Source: Flavobacterium sp. (lineage in GTDB: Bacteria > Bacteroidota > Bacteroidia > Flavobacteriales > Flavobacteriaceae). Taken from it: a stretch of 64,000 nt of DNA. Numbering within the stretch: the stretch's first letter is position 1; the number at the start of each line of letters is the position of its first letter. This document shows, one piece after another, positions 28,108-38,600 of the stretch. A program made the position numbers and the translations under genes. The notes beneath the pieces are model-generated. The model was not told the origin of the DNA, did no database searches, and saw only the letters and a program-made list of their open reading frames with translations. Location of the stretch: the NCBI GenBank assembly GCA_024644655.1, contig JAHEHJ010000007.1, forward strand, positions 1 through 64,000, in the 5' to 3' direction.

Positions 28108-29058
28108 CTAAAGTTGGGTTTCTAATTCTTTTTGTTTCATTCGTTTGATATGCTGAATGGATGTATTTAAATCAAAGCCCAAGAGTAAAACCATACAGTT
28201 AATCCAGATATAAAACATCACCACCAATAAGGTCCCAATAGAACCATATAATTCATTGTACTTAGAAAACTTCAAGACCCATATCCCAAAGAAATAGGAC
28301 GAAATTATAATGAGAATAGTAGTAAATACAGAGCCAATCGAAATAAAGGGCCGTTGCTTTTCTCGCTTGATGCCGTATTTGAATAATACAGAAGTCGATA
28401 CTAATATCATTAAAATCACGAAGGCATATCGACCCATCTCAATAAGTGGGATATTCGATGATACCACGTCTTGAATCTTGGTTTTTTGAATAATAACCTC
28501 AAAGATAACGATGGCTGCGACTGTAACGAGTAGTATCAACGATAATATAATAGACAAGGCCAAGGCCACAAAATACTGCCGAAAGAACTTCCGTTTGAAC
28601 GATTCGTTCATGTGGTGGGAGTTCTCAAAACCGCCTAGAATAGCGTTTACTCCATTGGTCATCAAGAGAATAGCCATAAAGAATCCAGTTGACAATAAGC
28701 CACTGTGACTATTGTGCAAGATATCGTTGATGATTTTATATATCGCATCATAGGTGGTTGGCGGTACACTTTGCTGCACAAATCCCATGAAGTCCTCTTG
28801 AAAACCCTTGATGGGTATGTAGGGAATCAAATTCAGGATAAACAGTGCAAAGGGAAATAAGGCCATAAAGAAACTAAAGGCAATGGCTGCAGCCCTATAC
28901 GAAATAGCTCCTTCAATGATCCCAATGAAATACATATCGAGCAATTCAAATAATGAAAAGCCATGTAGCCAAGGTAATTTAATACTTTCAAGTAAGTACA
29001 CTAACTGCTTTACTACCGGTATCTTATATATCAATCTGTTTTTCTTATCGGTGGCCAT
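28108..29058 (-). CDS. YihY/BrkB family inner-membrane protein
   Basis: 316 residues with six transmembrane helices. It shows the family pattern SYRAAAIAFSFFMALFPF in helix 1, a loop with NDILHNSHSGLLSTG, and the final helix LLVVMFYIWINCMVLLLGFDLN. The family was once thought to be RNase BN, which is wrong; transport or envelope roles have been proposed, none settled. The nadC gene on the same strand starts 12 bases from its ATG side. Confidence 0.93.
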   Translation of the reverse strand: MATDKKNRLIYKIPVVKQLVYLLESIKLPWLHGFSLFELLDMYFIGIIEGAISYRAAAIAFSFFMALFPFALFILNLIPYIPIKGFQEDFMGFVQQSVPPTTYDAIYKIINDILHNSHSGLLSTGFFMAILLMTNGVNAILGGFENSHHMNESFKRKFFRQYFVALALSIILSLILLVTVAAIVIFEVIIQKTKIQDVVSSNIPLIEMGRYAFVILMILVSTSVLFKYGIKREKQRPFISIGSVFTTILIIISSYFFGIWVLKFSKYNELYGSIGTLLVVMFYIWINCMVLLLGFDLNTSIQHIKRMKQKELETQL

Positions 29059-29070
29059 TTGTGGTTGGAT

Positions 29071-29928
29071 TTAGAATGCTTTTAAACTTAGGTCCATATT
29101 GTAAACCGAGTGCGTTAAGGCTCCCGAGGAGATATAATCTACCCCACAAGCCGCATACTCGCGTATGGTATTCTCATTGATATTGCCCGATGATTCTGTG
29201 AGGCACGTATTTCCTATCATGGCTACTGCTTTGCGGGTATCATCAAAATTAAAATTATCAATTAAAATGCGGTATACGCCCTCGTTTTGAAGAATTTCTT
29301 CTATTTCTGCGAGATTACGGGCTTCCACTATGATTTTGAGATCCAATTGGTTTTGGCGCAAATAGTCCTTAGTTTTGGTTATAGCCGCCGTAATTCCACC
29401 TGCGAAATCATTGTGATTATCTTTTAACATAATCATATCATAGAGTGCAAAACGATGGTTCTCACCACCTCCTATTTTTACGGCCCACTTCTCACAAGCT
29501 CGGAAACCAGGAGTTGTTTTGCGGGTATCTAGAATTTTTGTTTTGGTGCCTTCTAGCAATTGTACATATTGATTGGTTTTGGTCGCTACAGCCGACATGC
29601 GTTGCATTGAATTCAACAACAAACGTTCGGCTTTTAGAATAGACTGAGAAGGACCCGAAACATGAAACACTACATCTCCAGGCTTTACAGGAGTTCCGTC
29701 TGGAATAAATACTTCTGTAGTTAGACTCGAATCCACTTGCTGTATCACTTGTTGGGCAAAAGCCACACCCGCAATAATTCCTGTATCTTTTACTAAGAGT
29801 TGGGCACGCCCCATAGCCGTAGCCGGTATGCAAGCCAAAGAACTGTAATCTCCAGGCCCAATATCTTCTCGAATTCCGTTTTGTATAATTAGTTCCAATT
29901 CGTGTTGGAACTGTGCTTCTGTAATCAT
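29071..29928 (-). CDS. nadC: Nicotinate-nucleotide pyrophosphorylase (carboxylating)
   Basis: 285 residues from the ATG at 29928; the frame extends 20 codons further but that part is unlike the family. It turns quinolinate and PRPP into NaMN. Landmarks: EDIGPGDYSSLA (about 20), GVAFAQQVIQQ, the ligand segment LNSMQRMSAVATKT, ILDTRKTTPGFR, KIGGGENHRFALYDMIMLKDNH, and the barrel-closing VDYISSGALTHS. nadA and nadB are not in the window. Confidence 0.96.
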   Translation of the reverse strand: MITEAQFQHELELIIQNGIREDIGPGDYSSLACIPATAMGRAQLLVKDTGIIAGVAFAQQVIQQVDSSLTTEVFIPDGTPVKPGDVVFHVSGPSQSILKAERLLLNSMQRMSAVATKTNQYVQLLEGTKTKILDTRKTTPGFRACEKWAVKIGGGENHRFALYDMIMLKDNHNDFAGGITAAITKTKDYLRQNQLDLKIIVEARNLAEIEEILQNEGVYRILIDNFNFDDTRKAVAMIGNTCLTESSGNINENTIREYAACGVDYISSGALTHSVYNMDLSLKAF

Positions 29929-30085
29929 AATACTGCGTAAAGGTTTGGCTAAAATACTATTTAATTTATCAATTTGAAAGGAGGGCAAAGTGAAAATACG
30001 AATTTTATTTGGGCACCAAAATTAAAGTCCGTGTGCTTTTGATAATTAGCCCGAATCCTTACCTTTGTGGCACAACACTACTCAC

Positions 30086-31108
30086 ATGTACAAACTCCTT
30101 ATTCGTCCGATATTCTTCTGGTTTGATCCTGAAGCTATACATTATTTCACCTTTCGTTGCATCAAGACCCTATGTCGTATTCCCTTTATGGGCAAGCTTA
30201 TCCAGTCCTTTTATGAGGTACACGATCCTCGATTGGAACGTCAAGTCTTTGGGCTCACTTTTAAAAACCCGGTTGGTTTAGCTGCAGGGTTTGACAAGGA
30301 TGCTAAACTCTATCAAGAACTTTCTTATTTTGGATTTGGCTTTATAGAAATTGGCACGCTGACACCTAAAGCACAAGATGGCAATCCAAAAAAGCGCTTG
30401 TTTCGCTTGAAAGCCGACCAAGGGATCATCAACCGTATGGGCTTCAACAATGGCGGTGTCGATGAAGCCGTACTCCGATTGATGCGCAATAAAGGGGTAC
30501 TTATTGGGGGTAACATTGGCAAGAACAAAGTAACCGAAAACGAAAAAGCCACCGACGATTATGTGTATTGTTTTGAGGCATTGTTTAATCATGTTTCCTA
30601 TTTTGTAGTTAATGTAAGCTCACCCAACACTCCAGGATTGAGAGCCTTGCAGGAAAAAGAACCGTTGAAACAACTCTTGCAAACCCTACAAGATTTGAAT
30701 GTAAAAAAAACTGCACCAAAACCTATACTCCTGAAGATAGCACCCGATTTGACCAATGAGCAATTACTGGATATTATTGAAATCGTAACCGAAACCCAAA
30801 TCGCAGGGGTTATTGCTACCAATACGACTTTATCCCGAGAAGGATTACAATCGGAGGCACGAATAGAAACAGGAGGATTATCGGGCAAACCGCTAACCGA
30901 TCGCGCCACAGAAGTGATTCGGTTCTTAGCAGAAAACAGTGGCCACTCCTTCCCTATTATTGGTGTGGGAGGCATTCACAGTGCGGAAGATGCGTTGGCC
31001 AAATTAGAGGCTGGTGCGAGTTTGGTGCAATTATACACTGGATTCATTTATGAGGGGCCCCAATTGATAAAAGACATCAATACGGCCATTCTCAAAAAAA
31101 GTTCCTAA
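30086..31108 (+). CDS. pyrD: Dihydroorotate dehydrogenase (quinone), class 2
   Basis: 340 residues from the ATG at 30086 (a TTG at 30065 is less likely). The N-terminal helix pair [17 protein letters not shown] is the membrane-associated region of class 2 enzymes. FMN barrel: [23 protein letters not shown], the catalytic Ser in [16 protein letters not shown], and GGIHSAEDA. It oxidises dihydroorotate to orotate and passes electrons to quinone. The HMG-CoA-lyase-like gene follows after 24 bases. Confidence 0.96.
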   Translation: MYKLLIRPIFFWFDPEAIHYFTFRCIKTLCRIPFMGKLIQSFYEVHDPRLERQVFGLTFKNPVGLAAGFDKDAKLYQELSYFGFGFIEIGTLTPKAQDGNPKKRLFRLKADQGIINRMGFNNGGVDEAVLRLMRNKGVLIGGNIGKNKVTENEKATDDYVYCFEALFNHVSYFVVNVSSPNTPGLRALQEKEPLKQLLQTLQDLNVKKTAPKPILLKIAPDLTNEQLLDIIEIVTETQIAGVIATNTTLSREGLQSEARIETGGLSGKPLTDRATEVIRFLAENSGHSFPIIGVGGIHSAEDALAKLEAGASLVQLYTGFIYEGPQLIKDINTAILKKSS

Positions 31109-31132
31109 ATTAGACCCGTTGAAACTAACCTA

Positions 31133-31999
31133 TTGAATCCAACCGTTAAAATTATTGAATGTCCACGAGATGCCATGCAAGGCATCAAAACCTTCATTCC
31201 TACTGCCCAAAAAGTAGATTATATCCAAGCACTATTGCGGGTAGGCTTTGACACCTTGGACTTTGGAAGTTTTGTTTCTCCCAAGGCCATTCCTCAGATG
31301 CAGGATACTGCCGAAGTATTGGCCCAATTGGATTTAAGCGAAACCCGAAGCAAATTGTTGGCTATCATTGCCAATACACAAGGTGCCCAAATGGCAGCCC
31401 AACACGAAGCTATTCGCTATTTGGGATTCCCTTTTTCGATCTCGGAAAATTTCCAAATGCGAAATACCCATAAAACCATAGCAGAAAGTTTGGTTACTTT
31501 AGAAGAGATTTTAACCATAGCCGATGGCAGCGGAAAAGAAGTAGTTGCCTATTTGTCAATGGGATTTGGAAACCCTTATGGTGATCCATGGAATGTCGAT
31601 ATAGTTGGTACATGGACGGAACGCTTAGCTGGAATGGGAGTTACTATATTATCCTTATCCGATACTATTGGAAGTTCAACACCCGAAGTAATTGATTATT
31701 TGTTTTCCCACTTAATACCTAAGTATCCAAACGTAGAGTTTGGCGCCCATTTGCACACCACTCCAGATAAGTGGCACGAAAAAGTAGATGCGGCCTACAA
31801 AGCAGGCTGTAGACGTTTTGATGGTGCCATACAAGGCTTTGGTGGTTGTCCGATGGCGACAGACACCCTTACAGGCAACATGCCTACTGAGAAACTGTTG
31901 TCGTACTTTACCGTACAACAAGCTGAAACCCATACCCGCCCGATGAGTTTTGAGAGTGCCTACAACGAGGCATCCAAAATTTTCAAGGCCTTTCATTAA
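31133..31999 (+). CDS. Hydroxymethylglutaryl-CoA lyase family protein
   Basis: 288 residues from a TTG at 31133; MNPTVKIIECPRDAMQG fits the family start. It is an HMGL-like TIM barrel: E-C-P-R-D near 9-13, VSPKAIPQM near 45, SLSDTIGSSTP near 170, HLHTTPDKWHEKV (two metal-binding His, about 205) and GFGGCPMATDTLTGN with the active-site Cys near 241. It would split HMG-CoA into acetyl-CoA and acetoacetate in leucine breakdown, but the EVGPRD motif is altered to ECPRD, as in other Bacteroidota. Exact substrate uncertain. Confidence 0.88.
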   Translation: MNPTVKIIECPRDAMQGIKTFIPTAQKVDYIQALLRVGFDTLDFGSFVSPKAIPQMQDTAEVLAQLDLSETRSKLLAIIANTQGAQMAAQHEAIRYLGFPFSISENFQMRNTHKTIAESLVTLEEILTIADGSGKEVVAYLSMGFGNPYGDPWNVDIVGTWTERLAGMGVTILSLSDTIGSSTPEVIDYLFSHLIPKYPNVEFGAHLHTTPDKWHEKVDAAYKAGCRRFDGAIQGFGGCPMATDTLTGNMPTEKLLSYFTVQQAETHTRPMSFESAYNEASKIFKAFH

Positions 32000-32024
32000 A
32001 GTTCTATTCCCTTAGTATTCACAG

Positions 32025-32055
32025 TGTGGTATTTCCAAATAATTAGTTATATTTG
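32025..32055 (+). promoter_or_regulatory. Predicted guaB promoter
   Basis: TGTG (one base off TTTG) at 32025-32028, then 19 bases, then TATATTTG at 32048-32055. The start ATG is about 50 bases downstream. Confidence 0.6.
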
Positions 32056-32108
32056 CCTGCAATTTAACTACAATGCCAAGCCAATTGGCCGAAACAACAA
32101 ATTGCACC

Positions 32109-33581
32109 ATGAAAGCACACACTACTAAAATCGTTGGTGAGGGTTTAACCTATGACGATGTACTGCTCATCCCTAATTATTCTGAAGTTTTACCGCGTGA
32201 AGTCAGCATACAGTCGAAGTTCTCTAAGAACATCAGCTTAAATGTTCCTATCGTATCTGCGGCTATGGACACTGTTACCGAAAGTTCTATGGCAATTGCC
32301 ATGGCACAAGAAGGTGGCATAGGTGTTTTACACAAAAACATGAGTATTGAACAACAAGCGGCAAAAGTTCGCAAGGTTAAACGAGCAGAAGCGGGTATGA
32401 TCTTGGATCCCGTTACCTTACCCCTAACGGCTACTGTGGGCGATGCCAAACAAGCCATGAAAGAATTTGGCATAGGTGGAATACCTGTGGTGGACGAAAA
32501 TGGAATTTTAAAAGGAATTGCCACCAACCGTGATTTGCGCTTTGAGAAAATCAATTCCCGTTCCATCGTAGAAGTAATGACTTCCGAGCGTTTGGTTACT
32601 GCAGCTGTAGGCACCACTTTGCAAGAAGCTGAAGGAATATTGCAACAAAACAAAATTGAGAAATTACCGGTAGTTGATGCCGATTATAAGTTAGTGGGAT
32701 TAATCACGTTTAGAGATATCACCAAATTAACTCAAAAACCGATTGCCAACAAAGACCAATATGGCCGTTTGCGTGTGGCAGCAGCTTTAGGAGTAACTGC
32801 CGATGTACTAGAACGGGCTACGGCTTTGGTACATGCTGGTGTTGATGCGGTTATTATAGATACCGCTCACGGTCATACCCAAGGTGTGGTTACCGTATTG
32901 AAACAAGTCAAAGAAAAGTTCCCTCATTTGGATGTGGTTGTAGGTAATATCGCAACGCCTGAGGCAGCCTTATACTTGGTATCTCACGGAGCCGATGCGG
33001 TTAAAGTAGGTATCGGACCGGGGTCTATTTGCACAACTCGTGTTGTTGCAGGAGTAGGTTTTCCTCAGTTCTCTGCTGTATTGGAAGTAGCCGCTGCGCT
33101 ACGAGGTACAGGTGTTCCCGTAATTGCCGATGGCGGAATCCGATATACTGGCGACATTCCTAAAGCCATTGCGGCAGGAGCCGATTGTGTTATGCTAGGT
33201 TCCCTTTTAGCCGGTACCAAAGAATCACCCGGAGAAACCATCATCTTTGAAGGTCGTAAGTTTAAATCCTATCGCGGTATGGGTTCGGTAGAAGCCATGC
33301 AAGAAGGATCCAAAGACCGATATTTCCAAGATGTGGAAGACGACATCAAGAAATTGGTTCCCGAAGGTATCGTTGGTCGCGTACCCTATAAAGGAGAGCT
33401 AAACGAAAGCATGCAACAGTTTGTTGGTGGATTACGTGCTGGTATGGGGTATTGTGGGGCCAAAGACATCCCTACACTACAAGATAACGGACGCTTTGTG
33501 CGCATTACAGCTAGTGGTATTGGCGAAAGTCACCCGCATAATGTAACCATTACAAAAGAGGCGCCGAATTATTCAAGATAA
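32109..33581 (+). CDS. guaB: IMP dehydrogenase
   Basis: 490 residues from the ATG at 32109, chosen because [20 protein letters not shown] is the normal start; the frame is open 12 codons upstream, over the promoter. It oxidises IMP to XMP, the first committed step to GMP. Two CBS domains (about 95-205) interrupt the barrel. The catalytic Cys is in [17 protein letters not shown] near 300, and the flap has KSYRGMGS and a YRMGS-type loop. Transcribed alone. Confidence 0.97.
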   Translation: MKAHTTKIVGEGLTYDDVLLIPNYSEVLPREVSIQSKFSKNISLNVPIVSAAMDTVTESSMAIAMAQEGGIGVLHKNMSIEQQAAKVRKVKRAEAGMILDPVTLPLTATVGDAKQAMKEFGIGGIPVVDENGILKGIATNRDLRFEKINSRSIVEVMTSERLVTAAVGTTLQEAEGILQQNKIEKLPVVDADYKLVGLITFRDITKLTQKPIANKDQYGRLRVAAALGVTADVLERATALVHAGVDAVIIDTAHGHTQGVVTVLKQVKEKFPHLDVVVGNIATPEAALYLVSHGADAVKVGIGPGSICTTRVVAGVGFPQFSAVLEVAAALRGTGVPVIADGGIRYTGDIPKAIAAGADCVMLGSLLAGTKESPGETIIFEGRKFKSYRGMGSVEAMQEGSKDRYFQDVEDDIKKLVPEGIVGRVPYKGELNESMQQFVGGLRAGMGYCGAKDIPTLQDNGRFVRITASGIGESHPHNVTITKEAPNYSR

Positions 33582-33713
33582 ATTTAGGTATTGGTTAGTA
33601 AATGGTACTAGTTCGCTGTGATTCCAACTAAGGAGTCTACATACAAAACGAACTGGCATAGCTATTCATGCCTTTTCTTTGGTGAAAAACACACTTGTAT
33701 AGCAAAACGTCTG

Positions 33714-33744
33714 TTTCATTATCTTTATAAAATAAGTATCTTTG
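33714..33744 (+). promoter_or_regulatory. Predicted promoter for the T9SS cargo gene
   Basis: TTTC at 33714-33717, 19 bases, TATCTTTG at 33737-33744; one mismatch to the Bacteroidota consensus in the -33 box. It lies about 75 bases before the start codon. Confidence 0.6.
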
Positions 33745-33820
33745 AAAGAAATGTGCTACTCATTAGTGCCTATAACTATGATTTTGCAGATTTTAAAGAG
33801 CACCATAACAACCCATTTTC

Positions 33821-34756
33821 ATGAAGCATCTCAATACATTTTTCTCTCTTTATTTTATTTTACTAACATCCCATTTGGTAGGCCAAAATCTAATCACGAA
33901 TCCGAGTTTTGAAAACTACTCTGATTGTCCAACCACAAGTAGTCAATTAAACGCCTTCGATTGGCAGGTTACAGCCAATTGTGGTGCATCGAGTCCCGAT
34001 TACTATAACTCATGTGCTTCAGATACACAAGGAGTGCCCTATAATGTCGTAGGAAACCAAAATGCCTTTGATGGGAATGCCTATGTGGGTATTTATTGCT
34101 ATTATACCTTTTTACCGCAAAGAGAATACGTTCAATCCCAATTAAGCGAAACCTTAGTTGCTGGACAAACCTATTATGTTTCCTTCCGAGTTTCGCTTGC
34201 AGATGATTATGGAATTGCCATAGGTTCTCTTGGCGCCTATTTTTCGAATAATCCCATTACAGGTGTTGGAACAACGGCTCCTATTTCAGTCGTACCCCAA
34301 ATAAGTAGTAGCTCAATAATTTCTAACACAACCAACTGGGTTCAGATTACAGGAAGTTTTATCGCCAATGGTGGGGAACGATTCATCACAATAGGTAATT
34401 TTTCTACAGACGCTGCGACACCACTCACCATTAATTCTAGCGCATTTATTTCTGATATGTCCTATTATTACATAGACATGGTGGAAGTAACCACTACGCC
34501 ACTTAGTACTAACACATTTTACAACACTAACGTAGCTATTACCCCAAATCCATGTAAAGAAAACATAACCATAGACTATAAAGGGAAAAATAGTACCGAT
34601 AATTTTGAAGTGTATACCTTGGAAGGAAAATTGGTAAAAAAATCTTTAATTGGACTCGATAGTATCGATTTGAATGAATTACCAGCTGGCGCATATTTTG
34701 TTACTATTACCACTCAAAACTCAGGCAAAATAGCAACCAAGATTTTAAAAATATAA
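33821..34756 (+). CDS. Secreted protein with type IX sorting domain
   Basis: 311 residues. Signal peptide 1-20 (ending H-L-V-G-Q), a jelly-roll-like carbohydrate-binding-type module (about 22-225) opening NLITNPSFENYSDCP, and a T9SS type A C-terminal domain (about 235-311) with NVAITPNPCKENITIDYKG, VYTLEGKLVKK and LPAGAYFVTI. It would be exported across the outer membrane and anchored or released. The N-P-S-F-E opening is seen in many flavobacterial surface proteins; ligand unknown. Confidence 0.9.
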   Translation: MKHLNTFFSLYFILLTSHLVGQNLITNPSFENYSDCPTTSSQLNAFDWQVTANCGASSPDYYNSCASDTQGVPYNVVGNQNAFDGNAYVGIYCYYTFLPQREYVQSQLSETLVAGQTYYVSFRVSLADDYGIAIGSLGAYFSNNPITGVGTTAPISVVPQISSSSIISNTTNWVQITGSFIANGGERFITIGNFSTDAATPLTINSSAFISDMSYYYIDMVEVTTTPLSTNTFYNTNVAITPNPCKENITIDYKGKNSTDNFEVYTLEGKLVKKSLIGLDSIDLNELPAGAYFVTITTQNSGKIATKILKI

Positions 34757-34855
34757 AGGATGAGAACTAACAGCTGTTATAGTTCGATTTTCAGTAGTAA
34801 ACTATTCAAAATATAACTCCAGAAACACATACAATCCACCTCACAATTATTCCCA

Positions 34856-35413
34856 ATGAAAAAAATATATTTTCTATTACTTATTGCATTTGGATTTCAA
34901 ATAGGCTCTTTGCAGGCACAAAACTATTTCAAATACCATTCTTTTTCGATTGAAGAAGCATGGACTATTGAAAAAGCCATGGGTGGCGTTGAGAATCTGA
35001 ATCCAGCGCCGGTGATTCAAACCAATTTAAAAAGTGAACAACCCATACCATTCAACCGCCCTAAAATAGGCAACATTGAACCCGCATCAATTCACTATTT
35101 TTATACCAAAGAAGACTCTAAAGTTCAAATGGTAAGTTTTAGTTGGCCAACGATACAACTAGAATCCAAAGAAGTGTTTTTTACTACTTATAAGCCCCAA
35201 ATGGATGCTATTGTAGCAGAAGTATCTAAAGAATTGGGCTCCCCACAAACAGACCCTTCTCTATTCTCTAAAATGAAGAAAGATCCTTTTAGAGGCTGTT
35301 ATGAAAAATACTATAAATGGGAAAACCAACATTGTACCGTGTTTGCTTCTTTGGTGTGGTCAAAAGACAAACGATTCGTATCATTATCTACAAGTATTCA
35401 TTATAAGAATTAA
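34856..35413 (+). CDS. Small secreted protein, unrecognised family
   Basis: 185 residues with a signal peptide (MKKIYFLLLIAFGFQIGSLQAQ) and no membrane segment or sorting domain. The mature part has mixed composition with a late YYKWENQHCTVFASLVW strand pair. I do not recognise the family. It sits between a T9SS cargo gene and the giant repeat gene on the same strand, so a surface or periplasmic role is plausible. Confidence 0.8.
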   Translation: MKKIYFLLLIAFGFQIGSLQAQNYFKYHSFSIEEAWTIEKAMGGVENLNPAPVIQTNLKSEQPIPFNRPKIGNIEPASIHYFYTKEDSKVQMVSFSWPTIQLESKEVFFTTYKPQMDAIVAEVSKELGSPQTDPSLFSKMKKDPFRGCYEKYYKWENQHCTVFASLVWSKDKRFVSLSTSIHYKN

Positions 35414-35420
35414 CGAGTTA

Positions 35421-35466
35421 CTATATACGAAATACGATTTTTGGAATTTGTTATTTGGAATTTTCA
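35421..35466 (+). repeat. AT-rich degenerate array with GGAATTTGTTATTTGG
   Basis: Tandem words such as ATACGATTT, GGAATTTG and TTATTTGGAATTT. A related array lies on the other strand at 60449-60501. Confidence 0.5.
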
Positions 35467-35604
35467 CATCATATCTTCTCCCTTCTACTCGCCTTACCTT
35501 CAGTTCATTTAGCTTCTTATTTAGAGTAAATACAAATTTCTTAACAACTGTTTAATAAGCCTTATTTTTAAGTAAATTTATGCCTTATTTGATAGCCTTT
35601 TGTT

Positions 35605-38600
35605 ATGAACAAATTTTACATTACAATTTGTTTATTCCTTGTTTTTTTGCCCGGAACTGCACAAGTAGGAATAAACACCACTACCCCAAAAGCCTCATTA
35701 GACATACAAGCATCAAATCCTACTTCACCCTCGAACACCGAAGGAATTTTAATTCCCAAAGTGGATGCTTTGCCGAGCACTAATCCCACGGCAGCCCAAC
35801 ACGGAATGATGTTGTTTCTGACGACAACTTCAGGAAGTTACACGCCAGGATTTTACTATTGGGATTCCAATGCCACCACATGGAAAGGCATAGGAACAGA
35901 TACGGGTTGGGCCCTAAAAGGAAATACAGGCACAACGGCTTCCACTAATTTCTTAGGAACCACAGATGACATTGATCTTGTTATAAAACGCAACAGCACC
36001 CGAACTGGGTTATTTGGAACAGCCCGAACCTTTTTGGGACTCAATGCGGGTTTACTGAATACGGGTGTCGAAAATGTAGCTGTAGGCAATGGAGCCTTAG
36101 CATCCAATTTGGGGTCTAACGGCCAAACGGCTTTGGGAAGTTACGCCTTAAATCATCATACTACAGGTGATGGCAATACCAGTATTGGTTACGAAAGTTT
36201 ATTGACACTGACTTCAGGTTCTAACAATACTGCCATGGGATATCATACCTTATTTGCTTTAACAAGTGGTGATTCCAATTCCGCATTCGGAAATCATGCA
36301 CTTTCAGCAGGAGCTTTGGGAAATTACAACAGTGCTTTTGGTTCCCATGCCATGGAAAATACCACAGGCAGCTATAATTCGGCTTTTGGAAACTATGCAT
36401 TAAATACCAATACTAGTGGAACATATAATACAGCTATTGGAAATTACGCCTCCTATTTTAGTCAAACGGCTGATTATTGTACGGCAGTTGGCCAAGGAGC
36501 CTTATTTAATAATGATGCTACAGGAAGTACTGCCGTGGGGTATTCTGCCCTTAACAGCAATACCACTGGAGTTGGGAATACTGCTGTAGGATATCAAGTT
36601 TTAAAAAATAGTGCTGGAGACTCCAATACAGGTATGGGATATCAAGCCCTATGGAATTTGAATACAGGGGATAACAATTCCGCTTTTGGTACTAGCGCCT
36701 TAGAAGCCGGTTCTCATAACAGCAACAACACAGCCATGGGATATCAAGCTCTAAAATTAAGTCAAACCGATGGAAATACGGCGGTAGGATCTAATGCGTT
36801 AAATCGGAGCATGCTAGGTGGCTTCAATACAGCTATAGGTAACAATTCTCAGTTTTATTGTCTTCAGGGTTTTAATAATATTTCCATAGGAAGTGACTCG
36901 ATGTTTACCAACCAATCGGGTAGTAATTTAATCGCTATAGGCACCCGTTCCTTATACCAATTTGATGGTGGTGAAGGTATTACTGCTATAGGACATGAAA
37001 GCATGAAAAACCATCAGATAGGAAATCATAATACGGCTTTAGGATATCAATCTATGTACAATCACAGTAATGGGGAAGGCAATGCTGCTTTTGGTAGTGC
37101 AGCTCTTGGAGCCTCTTCTATTAGTAATTACAATACGGCTATCGGTACAGGAGCCTTGTATTTTATAAATGGTGATAGTAATACCGCTATTGGATACAAT
37201 TCAATGTACAATACGGGAAGTGGATATGGAAATACCGCTGTAGGTCAACATTCCTTGTTTTCTACTTACACGGGGTATCTAAATACAGCTATTGGATTTC
37301 AAGCGTTGAACTTTGGTAGTTATTTAACTGGAGTTACTGCCTTAGGGGCCAATGCCTTATATTACAACAATGCTAGTGATGGAAATACAGCATTGGGTAC
37401 AGAATCCATGCGCAACAACGATACAGGGAATTACAATACCGCTGCAGGATATCAAAGTTTGAACTTCCAAACAACAGGAATGGCCAATTCCGGTTTTGGA
37501 TATAAAACCTTGTATAGTGGTAATGGTTCCAACAACAGTGCTATAGGGTATTTAGCGCTAACTCAAAACAATTCCAATAACAATTCAGCCATGGGTAGTA
37601 ATGCCCTACACTACAATATAGCAGGCTATTCCAATTCGGCTTTTGGAGTAAATTCCTTATACCTGAATTCCAGTGGTTATGGCAATGATGGGTTTGGATT
37701 TGAAACTTTAAAAAACAATGATACCGGAAATTACAATACAGCTATAGGAAATTCGTCCTTAATCAACTCCATATCGGGCTCATCGAATTTAGCATTGGGG
37801 CATAATGCATTGAGCGGTGTCACTTCGGGTTCCAATAATATCGGAATTGGAGCCAACAGCGAAGTAGCTGATGGCAATACCGACAACCAATTGGCTATAG
37901 GCTCCTTCATCTTTGGCTCTGATATTAATTCCTTTTTCGGTGGAACTCTAGGAATAGGAACCACTACCCCAACCGAACGATTGGAAGTTAATGGTCGCAT
38001 TAAAATAACAGATGGTAATCAAGCATTAGGCTATGTATTAACAAGTGATACCAATGGTGTAGGCACTTGGCAAGCCCCTACTCTAAATAATAGTTGGAAT
38101 TTATCTGGTAATTCTGGAACCAATTCGAATTCCGATTTTATTGGAACAACAGACAATACCGATTTAATTTTTAAACGCAACTCAATCTTTTCGGGAATGT
38201 TGGGTGCTACTAATACTGCTTTTGGAAATTATGCTTTTAATGCTACTTCTACTGGAACTAACAATGTTGCCTTAGGCACATATTCCTTACTTAATAATAC
38301 TACAGGATTTAATAATATCGCAAATGGTTTAAGTGCTTTGTATTCCAACACTAGTGGATATGCCAATATTGCTCTAGGAGGATATTCTTTATATTCAAAT
38401 ACTAGTGGTAATAATAATACTTCTATCGGTAATAGCAGTATGCTTAATAATTCTTTAGGATTTTATAATGTATCTATTGGGAATAATGCTATGTATAACA
38501 ATACTATTGGTAATAATAATGTGGGTATTGGGGAAAGCGCTTTGTATGCCAACACTAGTGGGGTACAAAATACAGCAGTAGGCCGAAGTGCATTATACTT

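Noticed and set aside
33618..33824. 68-codon open frame before the T9SS cargo gene
   Set aside because: It contains the predicted promoter at 33714-33744 and overlaps the next start; no protein-like features.
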